DNA of 6,334 nt from Burkholderia sp. (lineage in GTDB: Bacteria; Pseudomonadota; Gammaproteobacteria; Burkholderiales; Burkholderiaceae). A model generated the notes under the pieces. It was not told the origin of the DNA. It worked only from the letters and a program-made list of their open reading frames with translations, and made no database searches. Positions 1 through 4,949 of this stretch are shown here, in pieces (the stretch's first letter is position 1; every line of letters begins with the position of its first letter). Made by a program: the position numbers and the translations under genes. The stretch spans positions 1 through 6,334 of the forward strand of contig JAQGMD010000283.1 in NCBI GenBank assembly GCA_028292565.1, given 5' to 3'.

Positions 1-1
1 T

Positions 2-532
2 TCGGCCAAGCTGTCGTCCAAATGGTATGAGTTCGACATCGGCTGGATGTATATCCGTATTCTTGAAATGCTGAAGCTGGCGAAAGTGAAGAAGGTTGCA
101 CCTGCACCGAAGTTCGATCACAAGAAGCCGGCTGTCGATCTCGACACGCTGCAGTCGGTGATCGCGAATCGCTACGATGTGATGGCGAAGTACGCGACAT
201 CGGTGAAGCGCGCCTGGCACGATGAACTTGAGCACCTGAAAGCAAAGTCCAAGCTGGAGTCGCGGGTTCTGAAATCCTCGAGAAAGCTGTTGCAGCGCGA
301 GCCGGCCAAGCTGGAAGCGCCGCAGAAGCAGCAACTCAGCGAGGTGTTTGCGCATAGCAAAGCACTTCAGACTATGCATGAAATGCGCGTTGAACTCGGC
401 GCAATCTGGGAGCGTTCGCACTTCACCCGTGAACAACTGCTCCAGCAATTGCAGGATTGGTGCGCTCGTGCAGAAGCCTCCGGTATCAAGGCACTGCAGG
501 ACTTTTCACTGCGCTTGCGCAGCTACGCTTGA
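2..532 (+). CDS. DesA-type fatty acid desaturase, C-terminal part (partial)
   Basis: The reading frame is open from the left edge (first whole codon at position 2) and encodes 176 residues before TGA. It starts SAKLSSKWYEFDIGWMYIRI, which I recognise from memory as the stretch just after the third histidine box of betaproteobacterial DesA-family membrane desaturases; these introduce a double bond into fatty acyl chains with a di-iron centre. The histidine boxes themselves lie outside the window, so catalytic competence cannot be judged. After the KVKKVAPAP linker (near residue 29) comes a charged, mostly helical tail of about 140 residues with heptad-like stretches, ending in SGIKALQDFSLRLRSYA. 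This tail is usual in Burkholderiales homologues; its role is unknown to me. The ATG at 47 is internal and not the true start, because the frame continues upstream with family-like sequence. An intrinsic terminator follows 25 bases after the stop. Family call is fairly sure; exact substrate is not. Confidence 0.75.
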   Translation, partial: SAKLSSKWYEFDIGWMYIRILEMLKLAKVKKVAPAPKFDHKKPAVDLDTLQSVIANRYDVMAKYATSVKRAWHDELEHLKAKSKLESRVLKSSRKLLQREPAKLEAPQKQQLSEVFAHSKALQTMHEMRVELGAIWERSHFTREQLLQQLQDWCARAEASGIKALQDFSLRLRSYA

Positions 533-557
533 TGCGCTTGTAGTTAGCGCCACATCC

Positions 558-595
558 AAAAAACGCGGCTCCCGGTTTCGGGGCCGCGTTTTTTT
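558..595 (+). terminator. Intrinsic terminator after the desaturase gene, bidirectional
   Basis: ACGCGGC (563-569) pairs with GCCGCGT (583-589). The stem continues inside as CCC (571-573) with GGG (580-582), leaving T570 bulged and a six-base loop. Seven T follow on the + strand (589-595), and six A precede the stem (558-563), which gives a T-tract on the - strand as well. It therefore ends the desaturase transcript and could also stop leftward transcription that passes the rpmG terminator. Confidence 0.9.
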
Positions 596-600
596 ACGCC

Positions 601-658
601 CATTGTAGGTGCGCCATGCGCACCGGAATTATGCGGTGCGCGTGGCGCACCTACAATG
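601..658. repeat. REP doublet in inverted orientation (REPIN-like element)
   Basis: Two 25-base arms (601-625 and 634-658) are reverse complements except at one position (T617 opposite G642, a wobble pair in RNA), with an 8-base spacer GAATTATG. Each arm contains a REP-like unit: an outer GTAG (605-608, and 651-654 on the opposite strand) overlapping a short palindrome, GGTGCGC-CAT-GCGCACC on the left and GGTGCGC-CAC-GCGCACC on the right. A GTAG head followed by a GC-rich palindrome is the known hallmark of REPs mobilised by REP-associated tyrosine transposases (RAYTs). Two such units facing each other are what is called a REPIN. No transposase is in the window. It could instead be a simple long hairpin; copy number in the genome decides. 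Confidence 0.75.
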
Positions 659-682
659 GAAACGTCTATGGTATCCAAAAAC

Positions 683-718
683 AAAAAGCCCCGCAGACTA
701 AGTCTTGCGGGGCTTTTT
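683..718 (-). terminator. Intrinsic terminator of the rpmB-rpmG transcript, bidirectional
   Basis: AAAAAGCCCCGCA (683-695) pairs with TGCGGGGCTTTTT (706-718). An inner GAC (696-698)/GTC (702-704) pair closes a three-base loop, and T705 is left as a bulge. On the - strand the stem is followed by TTTTTGTTTTTG, a strong U-tract 18 bases past the rpmG stop. On the + strand five T follow the stem, so it can also stop rightward transcripts. Confidence 0.92.
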
Positions 719-736
719 AACGTGAAGCCTGATCGA

Positions 737-904
737 TTACTTGATCTTGGTTTCTTTGTATTCCACGTGCTTGCGTGCCTTGGGATCGAACTTCATGATC
801 GCCATTTTTTCCGGCATGGTGCGCTTGTTCTTCGTGGTGGTGTAGAAGTGACCCGTGCCTGCGGTCGATTCCAGCTTGATTTTGTCGCGGTTAGATTTAG
901 CCAT
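737..904 (-). CDS. rpmG: 50S ribosomal protein L33
   Basis: Encodes 55 residues, the usual size for L33, starting [20 protein letters not shown] and ending [14 protein letters not shown]33 is a small basic protein of the large ribosomal subunit. No cysteines are present, so this is the zinc-independent (C-minus) form, as in most proteobacteria, and not the CxxC zinc-ribbon form. The ATG is supported by AGGA (912-915, read on the - strand) at 7-base spacing. The gene lies 23 bases after rpmB, so the two are almost certainly cotranscribed from the promoter upstream of rpmB, and a strong terminator follows. Both the start and the identity are secure. Confidence 0.97.
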   Translation of the reverse strand: MAKSNRDKIKLESTAGTGHFYTTTKNKRTMPEKMAIMKFDPKARKHVEYKETKIK

Positions 905-927
905 GATATTTTCCTGATAGGTTCCGC

Positions 928-1164
928 TTAGACTTTAACGCCACGAGCGCGCATATCGGCCAGAACGACGTCGATGCCGAGCTTGTCGATCACGCGCAAG
1001 CCAGCAGCCGACAGACGGAGGGAAACCCAGCGGTTTTCGGTTTCAACGAAGATGCGGCGGTTTTGCAGGTTCGGCAAAAAGCGGCGCTTCGTCTTGTTGT
1101 TTGCATGGGAAACGTTGTTGCCGACCATCGGCCCCTTCCCGGTGACTTGGCAGACACGTGCCAT
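928..1164 (-). CDS. rpmB: 50S ribosomal protein L28
   Basis: Encodes 78 residues, the normal length for proteobacterial L28, starting [20 protein letters not shown] and ending [14 protein letters not shown]28 is a structural protein of the large subunit. The [15 protein letters not shown] stretch is typical of the family. Zinc-ligand cysteine pairs are absent (one Cys only), so this is the C-minus form. The reading frame can be extended two codons to a TTG at 1170, but AGGAG (complement of 1171-1175) sits 6 bases before the ATG at 1164 and directly abuts the TTG, so the ATG is the start. It is first in an rpmB-rpmG unit with its own promoter. The radC-rpmB-rpmG order is also found in E. coli. 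Confidence 0.97.
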   Translation of the reverse strand: MARVCQVTGKGPMVGNNVSHANNKTKRRFLPNLQNRRIFVETENRWVSLRLSAAGLRVIDKLGIDVVLADMRARGVKV

Positions 1165-1205
1165 ATTCAACTCCTCTTAATATTTCCGAATTTGGAAAAA
1201 ACGAA

Positions 1206-1234
1206 AGTGTATCGAAAAAAACCTAATTTTTCAA
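1206..1234 (-). promoter_or_regulatory. Sigma70 promoter for rpmB-rpmG
   Basis: Read on the - strand, a -35 box TTGAAA (1234-1229, 5 of 6 to consensus) and a -10 box TACACT (1211-1206, 4 of 6) are separated by exactly 17 bases. The start of transcription would be near 1199, giving a leader of about 35 nt. A small inverted repeat, TTTCC (1183-1187) and GGAAA (1194-1198), lies in that leader; its role is unknown. The AT-rich surroundings fit a strong ribosomal-protein promoter that uncouples rpmBG from radC upstream. Confidence 0.75.
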
Positions 1235-1291
1235 TGAGTTGCGGAAAATAAGTGTGTCTTTAATCATTTTCCATATTTAACAATCGTCGAT

Positions 1292-1966
1292 TCACAGATG
1301 TCCATGCTCTGCAAATGAATAAACATGCGGCCCAGCGACGACAAAATGATCCAGCATGCGCACGTCCAGAAGGCTCAGTGCCTGCTTCAACGCTTGGGTG
1401 AGGGCATGGTCCGCAGCACTCGGTTCCGGGGCGCCTGACGGATGATTGTGGGCGATGATGACGCTTGCGGCATTACAGGCAAGCGCTTCCTTGGCTACTT
1501 CGCGCGGGTACACACTGGTATGCGTGAGCGTGCCGCGAAACATCTCCTTGCATTCGATCAGGCGATTCTTCACATCGAGGAACATCACCGCAAAGGATTC
1601 ATATGGCTTGTTGGCCAGGCGCAGTTGCAGGTATTGCCGGACCGCCTGCGGCGCGCCAAGAACAACACCTCTTTCCAGCTCTTCCGCAAGTGCCCGCCGG
1701 GCCAATTCCATCGCGGCCTGAAACTGCGCAAATTTTGCAGGACCCAGACCCTTGATGGAGGAAAAATCGGTGAGCGATGCCGAGCACAATCGATTCAACG
1801 AGCGAAAATGCTCGAGCATGTCCCTCCCGAGTTCCACCGCGCTCTTGCCGCTGACGCCAACGCGAAGAAAAACAGCGAGGAGCTCGGCGTCGGAGAGCGC
1901 CTGCGGCCCATGCTTGATGAGCCGCTCGCGGGGCCGTTGCTCTTCCGGCCAGTCGGTAATTGCCAT
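1292..1966 (-). CDS. radC: RadC family protein with JAB/MPN+ domain
   Basis: Encodes 224 residues, the usual RadC length. The N-terminal half carries a helix-hairpin-helix-like stretch, [12 protein letters not shown] (about residues 68-79). The C-terminal half is a JAB1/MPN+ metalloprotease-like fold with the metal site motif intact: E123, H173-N-H175-P-S-G, then S183 and D186. RadC was once thought a DNA repair protein, but in E. coli the radiation phenotype was later assigned to a recG allele. Its true role is unresolved, and relatives occur on mobile elements. The ATG at 1966 is the only reasonable start (no in-frame start just upstream), although no clear Shine-Dalgarno precedes it. A perfect TATAAT lies 45 bases upstream. 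It is transcribed toward rpmB with a 127-base gap holding the rpmB promoter; I see no terminator after it, so read-through into rpmBG is possible. Confidence 0.95.
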   Translation of the reverse strand: MAITDWPEEQRPRERLIKHGPQALSDAELLAVFLRVGVSGKSAVELGRDMLEHFRSLNRLCSASLTDFSSIKGLGPAKFAQFQAAMELARRALAEELERGVVLGAPQAVRQYLQLRLANKPYESFAVMFLDVKNRLIECKEMFRGTLTHTSVYPREVAKEALACNAASVIIAHNHPSGAPEPSAADHALTQALKQALSLLDVRMLDHFVVAGPHVYSFAEHGHL

Positions 1967-2010
1967 TGTTCGATACCCGGGGTGAGGGCGGAAATGCCGC
2001 CAGACGGCCC

Positions 2011-2016
2011 ATTATA
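2011..2016 (-). promoter_or_regulatory. -10 element of the radC promoter
   Basis: TATAAT on the - strand (complement of ATTATA at 2011-2016) matches the sigma70 -10 consensus perfectly. The start of transcription would be near 2004, giving a leader of about 38 nt that contains a small GGCGG/CCGCC hairpin (1987-2001). No good -35 lies at 16-18 bases (CCTTTT or TCCTTT). An AACAA-TG-TTGTT inverted repeat (2020-2031) overlaps the spacer and could be an operator, which is speculative. Confidence 0.5.
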
Positions 2017-2166
2017 TGGAACAATGTTGTTAAAAAGGAAATACGATCGTGCGCGAGAATATTGCACGCGGCTCGTCCGGGATTCCCTGTCCATGACTTG
2101 CGGCACATTTTTTGCTGGGAGAGTGGCAAGCCAGGGTAAAAGCCGCTGATTTAACTTAACGTGCCT

Positions 2167-2172
2167 TACAAT
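2167..2172 (+). promoter_or_regulatory. -10 element of the fkpB-ispH promoter
   Basis: TACAAT matches the -10 consensus in 5 of 6 positions. It would start transcription near 2179, about 22 bases before the fkpB ATG. The -35 region is weak (CTGATT at 2146-2151 with a 15-base spacer is the nearest candidate). The remaining divergent intergenic sequence between radC and this point (1967-2166) shows no gene. Confidence 0.45.
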
Positions 2173-2201
2173 AGTGCATTCTCACGTTGTTCAAATTCTT
2201 C

Positions 2202-2657
2202 ATGTCCAAAGCAATTGCACCAGTCGTTACCGAAGCTGCCTATCTCACTTTGCATTATCGTCTTGCCACCATGGACGGCACTGATATCGTCAGCACGTTC
2301 CAGGAAAATCCGGCGACGCTGACGCTCGGAGCGGGGCAGCTTGCGCCGTTCCTCGAAGCATGCCTGCTCGGCTTGCCGGAGGGCGTCCATCAAACCTTTG
2401 ATCTGCCGCCTGAACAAGCCTTCGGCCCGCGCAATCCCGACCTGATACAACGGGTGTCGCGCGCGACCCTGAAGGAGAATTCCCAGCTTGGCGAGCAATA
2501 CGCGATCGGCGACCTGGTTGAATTCAACGCACCGGGCGGCGGTCGCTTTGCCGGAGTGCTTCGGGAAATCAACGCGGACGGCGCCTTGTTCGACTTCAAT
2601 CATCCTTTGGCCGGGCAGCCGGTGAAATTTGAAGTGAAGATTATCGGAATATTGTAA
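2202..2657 (+). CDS. fkpB: FKBP-type peptidyl-prolyl cis-trans isomerase, SlpA/FkpB type
   Basis: Encodes 151 residues starting MSKAIAPVVTEAAYLTLHYR. The protein belongs to the short SlyD/SlpA branch of FKBP isomerases, which catalyse cis-trans isomerisation of prolyl bonds and act as cytoplasmic folding helpers. Family marks are LGAGQLAPFLE (FKBP half), AFGPRNPDLIQRV, and the flap-like VEFNAPGGG, followed by the closing FDFNHPLAGQPVKFEVKIIGI. No SlyD-style histidine-rich metal-binding tail is present. A TTG at 2187 would add five residues (MFKFF), but homologues begin at MSK, so the ATG at 2202 is preferred. Neither start has a convincing Shine-Dalgarno, and the leader is short. ispH follows after 36 bases; the fkpB-ispH pairing is conserved in proteobacteria, including E. 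coli. Confidence 0.92.
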   Translation: MSKAIAPVVTEAAYLTLHYRLATMDGTDIVSTFQENPATLTLGAGQLAPFLEACLLGLPEGVHQTFDLPPEQAFGPRNPDLIQRVSRATLKENSQLGEQYAIGDLVEFNAPGGGRFAGVLREINADGALFDFNHPLAGQPVKFEVKIIGIL

Positions 2658-2693
2658 GTACGACCCCAACGGTAGTCGTCGTAAGGATGGAGT

Positions 2694-3635
2694 ATGGATA
2701 AAGAAGTCTTGCTCGCGCAGCCGCGCGGATTTTGCGCCGGCGTCGATCGCGCAATTGAAATTGTCGAACGTGCCCTTGCCCAGTTCGGCGCGCCCATCTA
2801 TGTACGCCATGAGATCGTCCACAATGCGTATGTGGTGGAAGACCTGCGCAACAAGGGTGCGATCTTCATCGAGGAATTGGAAGATGTTCCCGCCGGGAAC
2901 ACGGTGATTTTCTCCGCGCACGGCGTACCAAAGTCAGTGCAGACGGAAGCCGAGCAGCGCGGACTGCGCGTGTTCGATGCGACCTGCCCGCTCGTGACTA
3001 AAGTGCACGTGGAAGTGGCCAAGATGCGGCGCGAAGGACGTGAAATCGTCATGATTGGCCACAAGGGCCATCCCGAGGTGGAAGGTACCATGGGACAGGC
3101 CGACGCAGGCATGTACCTGGTTGAAACCGTCAGCGATGCAGAACAGCTTCAGGTGACCAACCCCGACATGCTTGCTTATGTGTCGCAAACCACGCTGTCG
3201 GTCGACGATACCGCCGATATCATTGCTGCATTGAAAAAGAAATTCCCGAGTATCTCCGAGCCTAAAAAGGGCGATATCTGTTATGCGACGACGAATCGCC
3301 AGGAGGCGGTCAAGTTCATGGCGCCCCAGGTCGAGGTGGTGATCGTCGTCGGCAGCGCCAACAGTTCAAACTCCAACCGCTTGCGCGAAGTCGCCGAAAA
3401 AAAGGGTGTCGCGGCGTATATGGTGGACAATGCTTCGCAGATCGACCCGGCCTGGCTGGAAGGCAAGACGCGTATCGGTGTCACCGCAGGCGCATCGGCA
3501 CCCGAGGTCCTGGTGCAGGCAGTGATCGATCGCCTCAAGGAATACGGTGCGAAGAGCGTGCGGGCGCTGACGGGCGTCGAGGAAAACGTGACTTTCCCGA
3601 TGCCGAAAGGATTGAATGCACCGCGCGCCGCCTGA
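2694..3635 (+). CDS. ispH: 4-hydroxy-3-methylbut-2-enyl diphosphate reductase
   Basis: Encodes 313 residues, the usual length for IspH (formerly LytB). It performs the last step of the MEP pathway in the cytoplasm, reducing HMBPP to IPP and DMAPP, the isoprenoid building blocks. All key residues are visible. The iron-sulfur cluster cysteines are C14 ([12 protein letters not shown]), C98 (DATCPLV) and C196 ([11 protein letters not shown]). The substrate-binding histidines are H43, H76 and H126, and the proton-donor glutamate is E128 in [15 protein letters not shown]167 and the [11 protein letters not shown] segment also fit. The ATG is supported by AAGGA (2683-2687) at 6-base spacing; GGAG right before the ATG is too close to serve. 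The 36-base gap after fkpB contains a possible TACGAC/GTCGTA stem (2659-2664/2678-2683) that touches the Shine-Dalgarno. Likely cotranscribed with fkpB. Confidence 0.98.
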   Translation: MDKEVLLAQPRGFCAGVDRAIEIVERALAQFGAPIYVRHEIVHNAYVVEDLRNKGAIFIEELEDVPAGNTVIFSAHGVPKSVQTEAEQRGLRVFDATCPLVTKVHVEVAKMRREGREIVMIGHKGHPEVEGTMGQADAGMYLVETVSDAEQLQVTNPDMLAYVSQTTLSVDDTADIIAALKKKFPSISEPKKGDICYATTNRQEAVKFMAPQVEVVIVVGSANSSNSNRLREVAEKKGVAAYMVDNASQIDPAWLEGKTRIGVTAGASAPEVLVQAVIDRLKEYGAKSVRALTGVEENVTFPMPKGLNAPRAA

Positions 3636-3647
3636 CGTGTCGCGCGG
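3621..3647 (+). other. GC-rich stem-loop spanning the ispH stop codon
   Basis: CCGCGCG (3621-3627) and CGCGCGG (3641-3647) form a perfect 7-bp stem with a 13-base loop that includes the ispH stop TGA (3633-3635). No T-tract follows, so it is not a classical intrinsic terminator. It may protect the transcript 3' end or mark a weak stop. No other terminator is visible after ispH before the next promoter. Confidence 0.35.
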
Positions 3648-3718
3648 CAGGGTCTGATCTTCGTCAACAAAAGCAAGAGGGGAAATACGATTCCGATTTT
3701 GCAAAAGATTGTGTTAGG

Positions 3719-3724
3719 TATAAT
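3719..3724 (+). promoter_or_regulatory. Perfect -10 element upstream of the short ORF and liv operon
   Basis: TATAAT is a perfect consensus -10 in an AT-rich setting 84 bases past the ispH stop. The -35 is poor: TTTTGC (3697-3702) at 16 bases is the best candidate, with TTGCAA (3699-3704) too close at 14. A poor -35 may mean dependence on an activator. Transcription would begin near 3731. The leader of about 70 nt contains a TTGCTT/AAGCAA hairpin (3741-3746/3750-3755) before the GAGGAG ribosome binding site. Confidence 0.6.
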
Positions 3725-3801
3725 GCGCCGGTTCCGGTGATTGCTTGCAAAGCAACCAAACAATAAAAGTTTGTACCAAAACGAGACGAGGAGATTTCAC
3801 T

Positions 3802-3882
3802 ATGCGTGCATATAGCACCGACATCTGCACCGACATCGGCATCAGCGCCAATCGAATTTGTTCAGCAGGTCGTTCCAGGTAG
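3802..3882 (+). CDS. Short 26-codon ORF before a terminator; possible leader peptide
   Basis: Not a recognised gene. ATG at 3802 follows GAGGAG (3788-3793) with 8-base spacing, a strong ribosome binding site. The frame reads MRAYSTDICTDIGISANR, then eight more residues, and ends at TAG. It has four isoleucines (8, 12, 14, 19) and no leucine or valine, so it is not a typical dense control-codon run. It lacks a hydrophobic segment, so it is not the start of a signal peptide. Part of it is a 12-base-period duplication (GCACCGACATC twice), which gives the TDI-TDI repeat. A strong intrinsic terminator starts 7 bases past the stop, and livH begins 126 bases after the stop. It could be an attenuation leader peptide, a chance ORF within a small RNA, or a remnant left where a binding protein gene was lost. 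Translation is plausible; function is unknown. Confidence 0.4.
   Translation: MRAYSTDICTDIGISANRICSAGRSR
3815..3837 (+). repeat. Short tandem repeat, 11 bp with 12-bp period
   Basis: GCACCGACATC occurs at 3815-3825 and again at 3827-3837, and GGCATC at 3838 begins a degenerate third unit. The period keeps the reading frame of the 26-codon ORF and duplicates TDI in it. It could come from slippage, or its CACCG could pair with CGGTG at 3735-3739 in the leader. Confidence 0.6.
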
Positions 3883-3889
3883 ACGTATG

Positions 3890-3923
3890 CGGCACCCGAG
3901 AGTTTTCTCCGGGTGCCGTTTTT
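3890..3923 (+). terminator. Strong intrinsic terminator or attenuator upstream of livH
   Basis: CGGCACCCG (3890-3898) pairs perfectly with CGGGTGCCG (3910-3918). An inner GAG (3900-3902)/CTC (3907-3909) closes a TTTT loop, and TTTTTGTTTT follows. By appearance this is an efficient terminator. It lies between the promoter at 3719 and livH, and only 7 bases past the stop of the 26-codon ORF, so a ribosome pausing at that stop would overlap the left arm. It would release a transcript of about 195 nt unless bypassed. In relatives a terminator in the livK-livH gap would lower livHMGF expression relative to livK; here no livK precedes it. Confidence 0.9.
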
Positions 3924-4008
3924 GTTTTGACGGCCGATTTTTACGCTGCACCCGCGGCGGCGAAGTCATAGAACCATTTGAACGATCTTCCATGGAGAAT
4001 TGGCAAGT
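3924..4008 (+). other. Leader of livH without a visible promoter
   Basis: After the terminator T-tract, 85 bases lead to livH. TTGACG (3927-3932) resembles a -35, but positions 3948-3955, where a -10 should fall, read GCACCCGC-like sequence with no match. The only other recognisable signal is GGAGA at 3994-3998 for livH. The whole ispH-livH gap (3636-4008) holds the stem-loop, promoter, short ORF and terminator listed separately and no longer gene. Confidence 0.5.
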
Positions 4009-4938
4009 ATGGATACCTTTATCCAACAAATCATCAATGGCCTGGTGCTGGGCAGCATGTATGCGCTGATTGCCCTCGGCTACACGATGGTGTACGGCGT
4101 TCTCAACCTGATCAATTTTGCGCACGGCGACGTGCTGATGATCGGGGCGATGGTGGCTGCGACCGTCCTGAAGATTTTGCAAACCACCGCGCCCGATTTG
4201 CCGGGCGTCGTTCAACTACTGATCGCCATCCTCGTCGCGATTCCGGTATGCGTGCTCGTCAACATCATCATCGAACGCGTCGCTTACCGGCGCTTGCGTA
4301 ACGCGCCGCGCCTCGCCCCCCTGATCACCGCGATCGGCGTATCGATACTGCTGCAAACTTTTGCAATGATGATCTGGGGTCGCAGCCCGGTGCCCGTACC
4401 GCAGGTAATGTCCTCAGAGCCGTACCATCTCTTCGGCGCGCTGATTTCACAGACGCAGGTGATGTTGCTGGTACTCGCGACGCTGGCGATGGTCGGGCTG
4501 GTCCTGCTGGTGGAAAAAACCAGGATGGGGCGAGCGATGCGTGCAACCGCGGAGAACCCCCGTGTCGCTGGCCTGATGGGCGTCGACTCGAACCGTGTCA
4601 TAGTCCTGACCTTCGCGATCGGAGCAGCCCTGGCGGCGGTGGCCGGTGTGATGTGGGGAGCCAACTACTCCTCCGCGCAGTTCGCGATGGGCCTGGTCCC
4701 CGGCCTGAAAGCGTTCTGCGCGGCGGTGCTAGGCGGGATCGGCAACATCTACGGCGCAATGGCCGGCGGCATCCTGCTTGGCCTGATCGAAAGCCTGGGT
4801 GCCGGGTATATCGGCGACCTGACCGGCGGCTTCCTCGGCAGCCACTATCAGGACATCTTTGCATTCGTTGTGCTGATTATCGTACTCACGCTACGCCCGT
4901 CCGGCATCATGGGTGAGCGCGTCGCCGATCGTGCATAA
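4009..4938 (+). CDS. livH: Branched-chain amino acid ABC transporter permease LivH
   Basis: Encodes 309 residues starting MDTFIQQIINGLVLGSMYAL. It is an inner-membrane permease that pairs with LivM to form the channel of a HAAT-family importer for leucine, isoleucine, valine and related substrates. About eight hydrophobic segments are visible, near residues 8-28, 40-52, 66-86, 97-117, 142-162, 195-215, 232-258 and 280-298. YTMVYGVLNLINFAHGD is a family signature, and the ENPRVAGLMGVDSNRV stretch (about 183-198) is the EAA-like loop that contacts the ATPases. The ATG at 4009 is chosen over the in-frame TTG at 4000, because GGAGA (3994-3998) is 10 bases from the ATG but only 1 from the TTG, and homologues begin MD. 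livM follows after 11 bases. Substrate range within the family cannot be read from sequence. Confidence 0.95.
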   Translation: MDTFIQQIINGLVLGSMYALIALGYTMVYGVLNLINFAHGDVLMIGAMVAATVLKILQTTAPDLPGVVQLLIAILVAIPVCVLVNIIIERVAYRRLRNAPRLAPLITAIGVSILLQTFAMMIWGRSPVPVPQVMSSEPYHLFGALISQTQVMLLVLATLAMVGLVLLVEKTRMGRAMRATAENPRVAGLMGVDSNRVIVLTFAIGAALAAVAGVMWGANYSSAQFAMGLVPGLKAFCAAVLGGIGNIYGAMAGGILLGLIESLGAGYIGDLTGGFLGSHYQDIFAFVVLIIVLTLRPSGIMGERVADRA

Positions 4939-4949
4939 GGGGGAGCGCC

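Noticed and set aside
47..49. ATG at 47 as start of a complete 161-residue protein
   Set aside because: The same frame is open to the left edge and its upstream residues match desaturase sequence, so this is an internal methionine of a truncated gene.
656..931. 91-codon frame on the + strand across the rpmG terminator and rpmG
   Set aside because: It is antisense to rpmG and includes the terminator hairpin; no support as a gene.
1442..2149. 235-codon open frame on the + strand opposite radC
   Set aside because: It is antisense to radC, whose protein and metal motif are clear. The translation has no family-like features, and such long antisense frames are common in GC-rich genes.
2166..2921. 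251-codon open frame on the - strand opposite fkpB and ispH
   Set aside because: It overlaps two well-identified genes on the other strand, and its protein is rich in Arg/His/Gln without recognisable domains.
3927..3955. Possible second promoter for livH with TTGACG as -35
   Set aside because: No -10-like hexamer occurs at 15-19 bases spacing; the sequence there is GC-rich.
3806..4069. 87-codon frame overlapping the short ORF, the terminator and the start of livH
   Set aside because: It runs through the terminator hairpin and into livH in another frame. Its start has poor spacing to the GAGGAG compared with the ATG at 3802, and the translation is low in complexity with no family features.
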